Positions 1 through 7,669 of a stretch of DNA of 15,657 nt are shown here, piece after piece; positions within the stretch are counted from its first letter, which is position 1, and each line of letters opens with the position of its first letter. The notes under the pieces are model-generated. The model was not told the origin of the DNA. It did no database searches and was given only the letters and a program-made list of their open reading frames with translations. The stretch covers positions 1 through 15,657 of the forward strand of contig SLIO01000073.1 in NCBI GenBank assembly GCA_007135635.1, written 5' to 3'. A program made the translations under genes and the position numbers. This DNA comes from Methylomicrobium sp. (GTDB lineage: Bacteria > Pseudomonadota > Gammaproteobacteria > Methylococcales > Methylomonadaceae).

Positions 1-1498
1 CAATCGATTGTTTTTTACCGGTCGCTTTGTCTTTAGCCGAGACATTCAAGATACCATTTGCGTCAATATCGAAAGTCACCTCGACTTGTGGAACGCCGCG
101 CGGTGCCGGTGGGATATCGGCCAGATCGAAACGACCCAGCGATTTGTTACCGCTGGCAACTTCCCGTTCGCCCTGCAAAACATGGACTGTTACAGCCGTT
201 TGATTGTCGTCCGCCGTTGAAAAAACCTGAGACGCATTGGTCGGAATCGTCGTGTTTTTCTCGATCAACTTGGTCATTACACCGCCCAAGGTTTCAATAC
301 CAAGCGATAGAGGCGTCACATCGAGCAACAATACATCTTTGACATCGCCGCCCAATACACCGGCTTGAATCGCAGCGCCTAAGGCGACCGCTTCATCGGG
401 GTTAACATCCTTACGCGGTTCTTTGCCGAAGATCGATTTAACGAATTCTTGAACGCGAGGCATCCGAGTTTGACCACCAACCAATATCACATCGTCGATG
501 TCAGACGCAGATAAGCCGGCATCTTTTATCGCCATTAAACAGGGGCCTTTGGTTTTATCAATCAGGTCATCCACCAAGGATTCCAGTTTAGCCCGAGTCA
601 ATTTGACATTTAAATGTTTTGGGCCTGTTGCATCGGCCGTGACGTAAGGCAGATTGATATCGGTTTGTTGCGAAGAAGACAATTCGATTTTGGCTTTTTC
701 GGCTGCTTCTTTAAGTCTTTGCAGCGCCAAAGGATCGTTGTGTAAATCGATTCCGTTGTCGCGTTTGAATTCGTCGGCCAGAAAGTCAATGATTCTAAGG
801 TCGAAGTCTTCACCGCCGAGGAAGGTGTCGCCATTGGTCGACAATACTTCGAACTGATGCTCGCCTTCGATTTCAGCGATCTCAATGATTGAAATATCGA
901 ATGTACCACCGCCTAAGTCGTATACGGCGATTTTCATGTCGCCTTTTGGCTTGTCCATACCGAATGCCAATGCTGCTGCCGTCGGTTCGTTGATGATACG
1001 CTTGACGTCGAGACCGGCGATACGACCTGCGTCCTTGGTAGCCTGACGTTGAGAATCGTTAAAATAAGCCGGTACGGTAATGACCGCTTCTTTGACTTCC
1101 TCGCCTAAATAAGCTTCAGCGTCTTTTTTCAGCTTCATCAATACACGAGCCGATACTTCGGGTGCGGCCATTCTTTTACCGTGACATTCAACCCAAGCAT
1201 CGCCATTGTCGGCCGGTATTATTTTGTAAGGCACCATTTTGATATCTTTTTGCACGACATCATCTTTGAAACGACGACCGATTAAGCGCTTGATTGCAAA
1301 CAAGGTATTTTCGGGGTTGGTTACCGCTTGACGCTTGGCTGATTGTCCAACGAGCACCTCATCGTCCTTGGTAAAAGCGATGACCGAAGGCGTGGTTCTA
1401 GCGCCTTCGCTATTCTCGATGACGCGTGCGGTGCCGTTTTCAAGCACAGCCACACAAGAATTGGTGGTTCCTAAATCTATTCCGATTATTTTAGCCAT
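1..1498 (-). CDS. dnaK: Molecular chaperone DnaK (Hsp70), C-terminus cut by window edge
   Basis: ATP-driven Hsp70 chaperone that binds exposed hydrophobic peptides in the cytoplasm, working with DnaJ and the exchange factor GrpE. The start at 1498 gives [18 protein letters not shown], the classic Hsp70 phosphate-1 motif, and is preceded by a GGAG ribosome site six bases upstream. Other visible Hsp70 landmarks are [18 protein letters not shown], the [12 protein letters not shown] segment, the phosphate-2 motif [11 protein letters not shown], and LVGGQTRMP. The substrate-binding beta domain follows, with [14 protein letters not shown] and the region ending in [20 protein letters not shown]. About 499 codons are present, so the nucleotide-binding domain and nearly all of the beta domain are in the window; the helical lid (about 140 residues in relatives) lies beyond the left edge. 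It is the third gene of hrcA-grpE-dnaK and also has its own sigma32-like promoter at 1545-1572. Confidence 0.98.
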   Translation of the reverse strand, partial: MAKIIGIDLGTTNSCVAVLENGTARVIENSEGARTTPSVIAFTKDDEVLVGQSAKRQAVTNPENTLFAIKRLIGRRFKDDVVQKDIKMVPYKIIPADNGDAWVECHGKRMAAPEVSARVLMKLKKDAEAYLGEEVKEAVITVPAYFNDSQRQATKDAGRIAGLDVKRIINEPTAAALAFGMDKPKGDMKIAVYDLGGGTFDISIIEIAEIEGEHQFEVLSTNGDTFLGGEDFDLRIIDFLADEFKRDNGIDLHNDPLALQRLKEAAEKAKIELSSSQQTDINLPYVTADATGPKHLNVKLTRAKLESLVDDLIDKTKGPCLMAIKDAGLSASDIDDVILVGGQTRMPRVQEFVKSIFGKEPRKDVNPDEAVALGAAIQAGVLGGDVKDVLLLDVTPLSLGIETLGGVMTKLIEKNTTIPTNASQVFSTADDNQTAVTVHVLQGEREVASGNKSLGRFDLADIPPAPRGVPQVEVTFDIDANGILNVSAKDKATGKKQSI

Positions 1499-1544
1499 TG
1501 ATTGCTCCAGACTTGAGAGTGTATTTAAAATTTAATTATTGTCG

Positions 1545-1572
1545 ATATGGGGGCTGTTTTAATGTGTTCAAG
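1545..1572 (-). promoter_or_regulatory. Sigma32-type heat-shock promoter in front of dnaK
   Basis: On the minus strand the sequence reads CTTGAAC (1572-1566), a 13-base spacer, then CCCCATAT (1552-1545). This matches the known sigma32 pattern CTTGAA, 13-14 bases, CCCCATNT at nearly every position. The -35 element overlaps the grpE stop codon (TGA at 1570-1568). A start near 1538 would give a leader of about 40 bases containing the dnaK ribosome site. It should allow dnaK to be induced independently of the HrcA-controlled promoter upstream of hrcA. Confidence 0.8.
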
Positions 1573-2215
1573 CCTGTTCATCGATTTTTGGTGTTTCTTG
1601 CGGAGGATTGTCATTGGCCTTTGCAACAACAACCATTGCCGGGCGCAACAACCGCCCATTCAATACATAACCTTTCTGAAATACATTAATGACCGAGTTC
1701 GGCTCAGCATCGACGGAAGGCTGCATGGCCATCGCCTGATGCAACCCGGGATCGAACGGTTGTCCGAGCGGATTAATCACTTCTATATTGAATTTAGAAA
1801 AAACGGCTTCGAATTGTTTCAAAGTTAATTCGCTACCTTCTCGAAACTTTTGCACTTCGGGGCTATCACCGATAGCGGCTTGCAAACCAAGCTCCAAACT
1901 ATCAACGACAGTCAATAATTCTTTGGCAAAATTTTCTAATGCAAACTTATGAGCGTTTTCTAAATCCTTTTGGGTTCTTCTTTTCAAATTTTCCATTTCT
2001 GCTTGTATACGTAGGACTTTATCCCAATTTTCCGTGGCCTTTTGTTCGGCCTTCTCAAGCTTTTTCGACAACTCATCGACATTACTATTTTGAGCCGCTT
2101 GCGACTGACTACTATCGTCTATATCGCTATCAACCTGCACATCGGCGCTTTGCTCCGAAATGACTTCGGCTTGTTCGTCCACTGCCTTTTCCGGCAAATC
2201 CTGCTCGTTACTCAT
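1568..2215 (-). CDS. grpE: Nucleotide exchange factor GrpE
   Basis: GrpE speeds ADP release from DnaK, and as a thermosensor tunes the DnaK cycle. The 215-residue product has an acidic, low-complexity N-terminus (to about residue 45), a long helical coiled-coil segment (KLEKAEQKATENWDKVLRIQ), then the family signature region with LKRRTQKDLENAHKFALENF and a C-terminal beta domain ending in PAMVVVAKAN. Length is close to the usual 190-215. I chose the ATG at 2215 (MSNEQDLPEK) because GGAG lies about eight bases upstream; an alternative start at 2251 would add 12 residues unlike GrpE and leave out that ribosome site. It lies 70 bp after hrcA and 69 bp before dnaK, all in one direction. Confidence 0.96.
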   Translation of the reverse strand: MSNEQDLPEKAVDEQAEVISEQSADVQVDSDIDDSSQSQAAQNSNVDELSKKLEKAEQKATENWDKVLRIQAEMENLKRRTQKDLENAHKFALENFAKELLTVVDSLELGLQAAIGDSPEVQKFREGSELTLKQFEAVFSKFNIEVINPLGQPFDPGLHQAMAMQPSVDAEPNSVINVFQKGYVLNGRLLRPAMVVVAKANDNPPQETPKIDEQA

Positions 2216-2285
2216 TACTAAACTCCGGTTTAAATAAAAAACGGTCCGCATCCGCGAGAGAACTTTATTTCAAGGAATGTGGGGC

Positions 2286-3329
2286 TTATGTTTTAGGATT
2301 CAAGGCCGCGCCTAATAATTTTGCCGTAACATCGACAAAAGGAATCACTTTTTCATAAGCCATGCGAGTGGGCCCTATCACACCTAAAACACCGACTACT
2401 TGTTCGTTAATAGAGTACGGCGCGGTGACCAGGCTACATTGTTCGAACGCGTGATAGCCTGATTCCTCACCGATAAAAATTTGCACGCCTTCGGCATTCA
2501 AGCATTGATCGAGCAAATGGATAACACCGCGTTTTTGACTGAAAGCATCGAATAGTTCCTTGAGCCTCTCCATGTCCGACAACTCGGAAAAACCCATTAA
2601 ATTCGTCTCGCCGCTTAATACATAATCTTCATCAGAATTTTCAGGATCGAGTGCCAACTTGGCCATTTGTACTGCATCCAACATTTCTCGGTTCATTTGT
2701 TCCTGAGCGTCCTTGAGTTCTTTCAGTACGGCCTTTCTGACTGCGGCTAGGCTCAATCCAGCATAGACGGAATTTAAATAATTGGCGGCTTGCTGCAATT
2801 GAGCTGGGCTGAATTGCTTTGATGTATGGAGGATTTTATTATGCACCTCTTGTTCGTTAGTCACGAAAATGACTAATACGCGAGTATTGGATAACGGCAA
2901 AAATTCGATATGGCGTAAACTGACTAATTCGCGCTTTGGCAATGTCACAACGCCGGCCATGCGTGTAACATCGGATAAGATTCTCGAAGCGATACCGATG
3001 ACATCATTGACGTTATCTTTGGCAATTAAATTTTTTCGCAACAGCTTAAGTTCTTCGGAGTCCAGAGGCTTTACCGTTAGTAGCGAATCGATGAACAACC
3101 GATAGCCGCTCACGGTAGGCACCCTGCCTGCACTGGTATGCGGAGAACGAATCAAGCCCATGTCTTCCAGATCGGCCATGACATTACGAATCGTTGCAGG
3201 ACTTAATTTTAATTCGGTATCCTTAGACAACGCGCGCGAACCCACCGGTTGTCCGTCTTGGATATAACGTTCAACCAGTGCTTTCAATAATTGCAGCGAT
3301 CTTTCGTTCAACACCTGATTGTTATTCAC
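2286..3329 (-). CDS. hrcA: Heat-inducible transcription repressor HrcA
   Basis: HrcA represses class I heat-shock operons by binding CIRCE operators; its activity depends on the GroEL chaperonin in studied species. The 347-residue protein has the expected N-terminal winged helix (LLKALVERYIQDGQPVGSRA, then LSPATIRNVMADLEDMGLI and HTSAGRVPTVSGYRLFID) followed by a GAF-like inserted domain and a C-terminal dimerisation region with IGPTRMAYEKVIPFVD. Length is typical. The start is a GTG at 3329: the overlapping ATG at 3331 is followed directly by a stop, and an in-frame TAA lies just upstream, so no other start works. AGAGGA sits six bases before the GTG. A CIRCE element at 3348-3374 shows it represses its own operon. 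Confidence 0.97.
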   Translation of the reverse strand: MNNNQVLNERSLQLLKALVERYIQDGQPVGSRALSKDTELKLSPATIRNVMADLEDMGLIRSPHTSAGRVPTVSGYRLFIDSLLTVKPLDSEELKLLRKNLIAKDNVNDVIGIASRILSDVTRMAGVVTLPKRELVSLRHIEFLPLSNTRVLVIFVTNEQEVHNKILHTSKQFSPAQLQQAANYLNSVYAGLSLAAVRKAVLKELKDAQEQMNREMLDAVQMAKLALDPENSDEDYVLSGETNLMGFSELSDMERLKELFDAFSQKRGVIHLLDQCLNAEGVQIFIGEESGYHAFEQCSLVTAPYSINEQVVGVLGVIGPTRMAYEKVIPFVDVTAKLLGAALNPKT

Positions 3330-3347
3330 ATTAAATCCTCTAGCTTA

Positions 3348-3374
3348 TCAGCACTCTATCCTATAGAGTGCCAG
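3348..3374 (-). promoter_or_regulatory. CIRCE operator (HrcA binding site)
   Basis: Read on the minus strand: CTGGCACTC, nine bases, GAGTGCTGA. The known CIRCE consensus is TTAGCACTC, nine bases, GAGTGCTAA; the arms match at 7/9 and 8/9 positions and the inner six bases of each arm (GCACTC/GAGTGC) are perfect. It lies 19 bp upstream of the hrcA start and overlaps the predicted transcription start, a position suited to both repressor blocking and mRNA destabilisation. Confidence 0.93.
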
Positions 3375-3380
3375 CGGCGC

Positions 3381-3409
3381 AAATTAGCAGCTCATTACCT
3401 GCTTGTCAA
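3381..3409 (-). promoter_or_regulatory. Sigma70-type promoter for hrcA-grpE-dnaK
   Basis: On the minus strand a perfect -35 TTGACA (3409-3404) is followed by exactly 17 bases and a -10 TAATTT (3386-3381). Transcription would start near 3374, at the outer edge of the CIRCE operator. The geometry fits a vegetative promoter silenced by HrcA. Confidence 0.75.
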
Positions 3410-3497
3410 TACCGGCAAATACAATAAAAACACTCACTTAGCATTATTCATTAAACGAGCACCTACAGCGCCAGCACAGACCACCGTTTATCATCCA

Positions 3498-3539
3498 CTT
3501 CTTTCTTCTTTCCTCCTTCTTTCCTCTTTCCTCTTTCAC
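3498..3539. repeat. Pyrimidine-only tract with heptamer periodicity (copy 1)
   Basis: Forty bases with only C and T on the plus strand (3498-3537). The right part falls into heptamers CTTTCCT, CTTTCCT, CTTTCAC (3519-3539), and less perfect CTTCTTT units precede them. Related to the tract at 3733-3774. Confidence 0.75.
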
Positions 3540-3596
3540 CTGATGCTCTTAATTTTAATCTTTATTTATCAATCCCTCATGACCCTATTTATTGAG

Positions 3597-3602
3597 TATA
3601 AT
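3597..3602 (+). promoter_or_regulatory. Upstream copy of TATAAT -10 motif
   Basis: TATAAT within TTATTGAGTATAATTTGAC. The surrounding bases are shared with the nadK-proximal copy at 3812-3817, including TGACC upstream and TTCCCT plus ATTAAC downstream. No good -35 is seen at the proper spacing. It could be a second nadK promoter or a duplicated remnant. Confidence 0.4.
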
Positions 3603-3732
3603 TTGACTCAGTCCCTTCCCTAAATTAACAGCGCCGTAGGACAGGTAGCAGCGAAGCGGAAATCCATCGCTTTTGCTTGAGCGCAGGTATGATTGCGATT
3701 TAGCTTGATGCGTATGGTCCACACACCCCCAC

Positions 3733-3774
3733 CTTTCATCTTTCATCTTTCATCTTTCACCTTTCACCTTTCCC
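3733..3774. repeat. Heptamer tandem repeat CTTTCAY (copy 2)
   Basis: Six consecutive 7-base units: CTTTCAT three times, CTTTCAC twice, CTTTCCC once. It ends 37 bases upstream of the TATAAT assigned to nadK. Such short tandem repeats can change copy number by slippage, and being just upstream of a promoter such changes could affect transcription; that effect is speculation. Confidence 0.85.
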
Positions 3775-3811
3775 CTTGCCACTTTAACCTTTCTCCTTTG
3801 ACCTTATTGAG

Positions 3812-3817
3812 TATAAT
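3812..3817 (+). promoter_or_regulatory. Probable -10 of the nadK-recN promoter
   Basis: A perfect TATAAT lies 30 bases upstream of the nadK ATG, so transcription would begin near 3824 with a short leader of about 24 bases. The -35 region at the normal spacing is pyrimidine-rich and a poor match to TTGACA, so the promoter may be weak or activator-dependent. Confidence 0.5.
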
Positions 3818-3847
3818 TCGACCAAATACTTTCCCTGATTAACGACC

Positions 3848-4729
3848 ATGCACAGCTCATTCAAAACCATCGGCATCATTGGTAAAGCCAGCGACCCTGG
3901 CATTGCCGATACTTTAGCGATTCTTTATCGCTACCTTAAACAACACAACTATGCCGTCATAGTAGACCGTTTGAGCGCTGAGTTTTTAGCGGAACCCGGC
4001 GTTGAAGTCTGCGACATCGAGGCTATCGGACAGCGCTGCGACCTGATCATCGCCGCAGGTGGCGACGGCACGTTTTTATCCGCTGCGCGTGCAATTGCCC
4101 AATACGATATTCCACTGGTCGGAATTAATTTGGGGCGACTGGGGTTTCTGGTCGACATTTCGCCATATGAATTATTGCCTAAGCTCAATAATATTTTAAC
4201 CGGCCATTATAGCGAGGAAAGGCGTTACTTATTACGAACCAAAATCATTCGCGACCACCGAGTCTTTAATGAGCAAACTGCGGTTAACGAAGTTGTCGTG
4301 CATCGCTGGGTAACACCAAGCATGATAGAAATCGTCACGCACATTAACGGCGTCTATCTGAATTCTCAGCGTTCCGATGGTATGATCGTCTCGACACCGA
4401 CCGGCTCGACCGCTTATTCGCTGTCGGCGGGCGGACCAATTTTGCATCCGTCGCTGAACGCCTTGGTTTTGGTGCCTCTCAACCCGCACACATTATCGAA
4501 TCGCCCGATCGTCATCGACGACTCGGCCGAAATTGAAATCAGCTTCTGTCAAACCAAACAAATCAATGCCTTGGTAACCTGCGATCATCTCGAAATACCC
4601 GAAGTATTGATCAGCGATAAAATTTTGATCAAAAAAGACCCGAAACCGATTAGAATTCTCCATCCCGAAGGACACGATTTTTTTGAAATCCTAAGAAAAA
4701 AACTTAACTGGAGCGGCGGTTATCCTTAA
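3848..4729 (+). CDS. nadK: NAD kinase
   Basis: Phosphorylates NAD to NADP using ATP, setting the cell's NADPH supply. The 293-residue product has the full family pattern: an N-terminal Rossmann-like part starting IGIIGKASDPG, the catalytic GGDGTF motif at residues 71-76 (Asp73), NLGRLGFL at 94-101, the NE motif at 147-148 (AVNEVVV), and the glycine-rich SDGMIVSTPTGSTAYSLSAG region at 176-195, followed by LNPHTLSNRPIV. Length matches the usual 290-300. The ATG at 3848 yields the expected N-terminus; no strong ribosome site precedes it. It is divergent from the hrcA operon and lies nine bases upstream of recN, so the two are probably co-transcribed, as in other gammaproteobacteria. Confidence 0.97.
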   Translation: MHSSFKTIGIIGKASDPGIADTLAILYRYLKQHNYAVIVDRLSAEFLAEPGVEVCDIEAIGQRCDLIIAAGGDGTFLSAARAIAQYDIPLVGINLGRLGFLVDISPYELLPKLNNILTGHYSEERRYLLRTKIIRDHRVFNEQTAVNEVVVHRWVTPSMIEIVTHINGVYLNSQRSDGMIVSTPTGSTAYSLSAGGPILHPSLNALVLVPLNPHTLSNRPIVIDDSAEIEISFCQTKQINALVTCDHLEIPEVLISDKILIKKDPKPIRILHPEGHDFFEILRKKLNWSGGYP

Positions 4730-4738
4730 CTCATTCCC

Positions 4739-6430
4739 ATGCTATTAAATCTTTCTATTAACGACCTAGCTGTCGTCAAAACATTAGACTTGGATGTGAA
4801 CGCCGGAATGTCGGTTTTGACCGGCGAAACCGGCGCCGGAAAGTCGATTTTATTGACAGCACTGGGCTTAGCACTGGGCGATCGGGCCGATTCCGGCTAT
4901 ATTCGGCCGAACAGTAAACGGGCTGAAATCAATTTGGAATTCGACTTATCCGATGCCCCTTTAGCGAAAAAGTGGCTTGAAGAAAACGAACTGGACGATG
5001 AACAGCACTGCTTGATTAGACGAGTAATCAACCAGGATGGCCGATCCAAAGCCTATATCAACAATCGCCCGGTCACATTACAGACCTTACAGGCACTGAG
5101 CGAAAAGCTAGTTGAAATACACGGACAGCATGCACATTTGACTTTATTACATAGCGAAGAGCAGCGCCGATTACTGGATGTGTTTGCCGGCAATCAATCC
5201 CTGCTGGAGCAGGTCAATGCCTGTTTTCAACAATGGCAGCAAACCAACCGGGAGCTACAAGCCCTGAAAAAAGCCAGTGTCGATAGTACCGAGCGCGAAG
5301 AATTGTTACACTACCAACTCGACGAGTTGCAACAGCTCGATTTAGATCATTTCAATTATGCCGCACTCACCGATGAACACAGTAAACTAGCGCATTTGGA
5401 AGAGATTCTATCGACTGGGCATAGGCAATTAGACTTACTTTATGAAAACGACGAACAATCACTCAATCGCATGTTGATTCAAGCCTCTCATGCCTTAAGC
5501 GAATTGACTCGTTATGCGTCGGATATCGAAACTATCAACAGCATTTTGAATGAAGCCCAAATTCAGATTCAGGAAGCCGCCCATCAATTACGCCGCTATT
5601 TAGATGCCCTGGAAGCCGACCCACTAAGACTGGAAGCGCTCGACAACCAAATCGGCATTATTCAAAGTCTCTGCCGTAAGCATCATATTCAGCCGGAAGA
5701 ACTGCCCGATCTTGCCACTCATCTCGAACAAGAACTCAACAACCTGACGCACAGCGGCGAACGCATCGATGAGTTAACCGAAAAAGCTGCAAAACTGCTC
5801 GCTAAATACCGTGAACTAGCCGATCAATTGACTCTACGTCGCCAACAAGGCAGCCGGCAGTTGCAAACTCGAATATCGGAGATGATCAAAGAATTGGGCA
5901 TGCCTCAAGGCGAGTTTATCGTGCAAATCTCCCCGTTGGATGCTGCGCTCCCTCGCTCCGACGGTCAAGATAAAGTGGAGTTTCTGGTTAGCGCTAATCC
6001 GGGGCTTCCGGCCAAGCCGTTGGCAAAGGTTGCATCCGGCGGCGAATTATCGCGCATCAGTCTTGCCATTCAAGTCACGACCAGCCATGACAAAACGACG
6101 CCAACGATGATCTTTGACGAAGTCGACTCCGGCATCGGCGGCGGCATTGCCGAAATCGTCGGACAAAAACTGCGCGCTTTGAGCCTCAACCGGCAAGTCA
6201 TGTGCGTAACACATCTACCTCAAGTCGCATCGCAAGCGCATCATCACTTGTATGTGTCCAAAAATAACCGGAGCGATATCACGACATCCAATGTCAGGCC
6301 GCTCGACGCCGAAGAACGCGTCGAAGAAATCGCTCGCATGCTCGGCGGCGTCAACATCACCGAAAATACCTTGGCTCATGCCAGGGAAATGCTATTTCAA
6401 TCGCTTCCCGACACTTCGTCGACTTTATAA
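4739..6430 (+). CDS. recN: DNA repair protein RecN
   Basis: SMC-like ATPase that acts early in double-strand-break repair, tethering DNA ends for RecA-dependent recombination. The 563-residue protein starts MLLNLSINDLAVVK and carries Walker A GETGAGKS at residues 29-36. After it comes the RecN-type loop SKAYINNRPVTLQTL, then LVEIHGQHAHLTLL, a long central coiled coil (about residues 150-390), the ABC signature ASGGELSRISLAIQ from about residue 432, and Walker B MIFDEVDSGIGG from residue 457, followed by VMCVTHLPQVAS. Length agrees with the family (about 550-560). It sits nine bases after nadK. In many relatives recN is LexA controlled, but I see no LexA box immediately upstream, consistent with transcription from the nadK promoter. 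Confidence 0.97.
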   Translation: MLLNLSINDLAVVKTLDLDVNAGMSVLTGETGAGKSILLTALGLALGDRADSGYIRPNSKRAEINLEFDLSDAPLAKKWLEENELDDEQHCLIRRVINQDGRSKAYINNRPVTLQTLQALSEKLVEIHGQHAHLTLLHSEEQRRLLDVFAGNQSLLEQVNACFQQWQQTNRELQALKKASVDSTEREELLHYQLDELQQLDLDHFNYAALTDEHSKLAHLEEILSTGHRQLDLLYENDEQSLNRMLIQASHALSELTRYASDIETINSILNEAQIQIQEAAHQLRRYLDALEADPLRLEALDNQIGIIQSLCRKHHIQPEELPDLATHLEQELNNLTHSGERIDELTEKAAKLLAKYRELADQLTLRRQQGSRQLQTRISEMIKELGMPQGEFIVQISPLDAALPRSDGQDKVEFLVSANPGLPAKPLAKVASGGELSRISLAIQVTTSHDKTTPTMIFDEVDSGIGGGIAEIVGQKLRALSLNRQVMCVTHLPQVASQAHHHLYVSKNNRSDITTSNVRPLDAEERVEEIARMLGGVNITENTLAHAREMLFQSLPDTSSTL

Positions 6431-6449
6431 CAAAAGGATAATCAAAAAA

Positions 6450-7475
6450 ATGATTCGTTTTCCAGCTGAATGGGAAAAACAATCCGCCGTACTGATAGCA
6501 TGGCCCGATCAAGCCGGCGATTTCGGCGCCAATCTCAATGACGTAGAACAAAGTTATCGCTTCATTGCCGAAACGATCAGCCGTTATGAATCGTTGATCA
6601 TCGTCTGCAAGAATACAACCCACCAACAACACATTGAAACGCTGTTACAAACCGGCAAATCCGCAATTCGTTTCATATCCGCCGATTACAACGACATTTG
6701 GGTTAGAGATACCGCATTCCTGACCGTCGAAAATAACGGCAAGCCGCTATTACTGAATTTCCGTTTCAACGGCTGGGGCGGCAAATACGAGCACGCGGCC
6801 GACAATGCTTTAAATCGGAATATGCTGAAACACGCTCCGTTCGCAAACAACCCGCATCTCGATATCGATATGGTACTCGAAGGAGGCAGCGTCGAAAGCG
6901 ACGGCAAAGGCACGATATTGACAACCAAACAATGTCTACTCAACCCGAATCGAAATCCGGATTTGAACAAGAATGAAATCGAGGCGTTATTACAAAAGCA
7001 TTTCGGCGCCGAACGCGTATTGTGGCTCGATCAAGAAAATCTCGACGGCGATGATACCGATGCTCATATCGACACGCTCGCCCGCTTCTGTAGCCCTGAT
7101 ACGATCGCCTATACCAGCAGCAACGATCCGTCCGAGAAGCATTACCAAAGCTTGAAAAACATGGAGACTCAGCTTAAGGCGTTAAAAACGATTAACGGCG
7201 AACCTTACAAGCTGGTTGCGTTGGATTTGCCGAAACCGATTTTTGACGCAGACGGCAAGCGTTTACCCGCCAATTATTCGAACTTTCTGGTCATCAATGA
7301 TGCTGTCATGGTTCCGGTTTACGACGATCCAATGGATCAAACCGCTGTCGAAAAGCTAGCCGAATGTTTTCCGCAACACAAAATCATTGCCACGCCCTGC
7401 CGGCCGATCGTGCATCAATACGGCAGCCTGCATTGTATGACTATGCAGTTTCCGGCAACTATCTCGACAGATTAA
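6450..7475 (+). CDS. aguA: Agmatine deiminase (PPAD family)
   Basis: Hydrolyses agmatine to N-carbamoylputrescine and ammonia, first step of the agmatine route to putrescine. The 341-residue product carries the guanidine-deiminase hallmarks in order: YNDIWVRDTAFL (WVRD 84-87), FNGWGGKY (107-113), the acidic LEGGSVESDG stretch (EGG 144-146), LDGDDTDAHIDTLARF with His206, and the C-terminal nucleophile Cys329 in YGSLHCMTMQ. The start at 6450 gives MIRFPAEWEKQSAVLIAWP, the normal N-terminus; a longer frame from 6252 would overlap the recN coding end by 179 bases and is not credible. An AAAGGA sequence precedes the ATG by about eleven bases. The gene follows recN by 19 bp and precedes the amidase that uses its product, which supports agmatine rather than peptidyl-arginine as substrate. 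Confidence 0.9.
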   Translation: MIRFPAEWEKQSAVLIAWPDQAGDFGANLNDVEQSYRFIAETISRYESLIIVCKNTTHQQHIETLLQTGKSAIRFISADYNDIWVRDTAFLTVENNGKPLLLNFRFNGWGGKYEHAADNALNRNMLKHAPFANNPHLDIDMVLEGGSVESDGKGTILTTKQCLLNPNRNPDLNKNEIEALLQKHFGAERVLWLDQENLDGDDTDAHIDTLARFCSPDTIAYTSSNDPSEKHYQSLKNMETQLKALKTINGEPYKLVALDLPKPIFDADGKRLPANYSNFLVINDAVMVPVYDDPMDQTAVEKLAECFPQHKIIATPCRPIVHQYGSLHCMTMQFPATISTD

Positions 7476-7517
7476 GGAATAAGGATTTAGTGATAAATAA
7501 CGTCCAGGAACTACGGG

Positions 7518-7575
7518 CTTTGCTGAGGGTTCGGTAACTCGCCTGATAAGGCGCCATGAATTTTAACCCGCAAAG
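7518..7575 (+). other. Possible structured RNA element upstream of aguB
   Basis: CTTTGC (7518-7523) can pair with GCAAAG (7570-7575), and GGGTT (7527-7531) with AACCC (7565-7569); inside this closed region CGCCT (7540-7544) pairs with AGGCG (7549-7553) over a GATA loop. The combined fold is a branched stem of about 58 bases. No T-tract follows, so it is not a clear terminator. It could be a leader structure, a processing site or chance; it does not match a riboswitch class I know. Confidence 0.3.
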
Positions 7576-7602
7576 GGTATAACTGCGCCCGGCGATTGGC
7601 GA

Positions 7603-7608
7603 TATAAT
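7603..7608 (+). promoter_or_regulatory. Possible -10 element for aguB
   Basis: Perfect TATAAT in GGCGATATAATACC, about 170 bases upstream of the aguB start and 38 bases before the upstream ATG copy at 7646. The -35 position is poor. If used, the transcript would include both hairpins and the small upstream frame. Confidence 0.35.
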
Positions 7609-7669
7609 ACCGAACTTTTTCGAATAGCAGTCATATCTCACAATCATGAAATCGAACTTCATCGTCCCG

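Larger units (their letters stand above)
3332..3847. other. 516-bp divergent intergenic region between hrcA and nadK
   Basis: No credible gene is seen. The hrcA side holds CIRCE and a sigma70 promoter (3348-3409). The nadK side holds two diverged copies of a module made of a pyrimidine-rich heptamer tract followed about 45-60 bases later by ATTGAGTATAATT: the first at about 3498-3626, the second at about 3733-3843. Between them lies a segment (about 3631-3720) that resembles neither copy. Open frames here are low-complexity and are not proposed as genes. Confidence 0.7.

Noticed and set aside
2268..2274. Second sigma32 -35 box (CTTGAAA on the minus strand) before grpE
   Set aside because: The -35 word is perfect but no CCCCAT-like -10 is present at 12-15 bases, so it is not called as a promoter.
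3291..3623. Plus-strand frame of 110 codons between hrcA and nadK
   Set aside because: It overlaps CIRCE and the hrcA promoter and encodes low-complexity residues from the pyrimidine tract; no homology or ribosome site.
6252..6449. Longer start for the agmatine deiminase
   Set aside because: It would overlap the 3' end of recN, and residues before MIRFPAEWEK do not resemble the family; the ATG at 6450 does.
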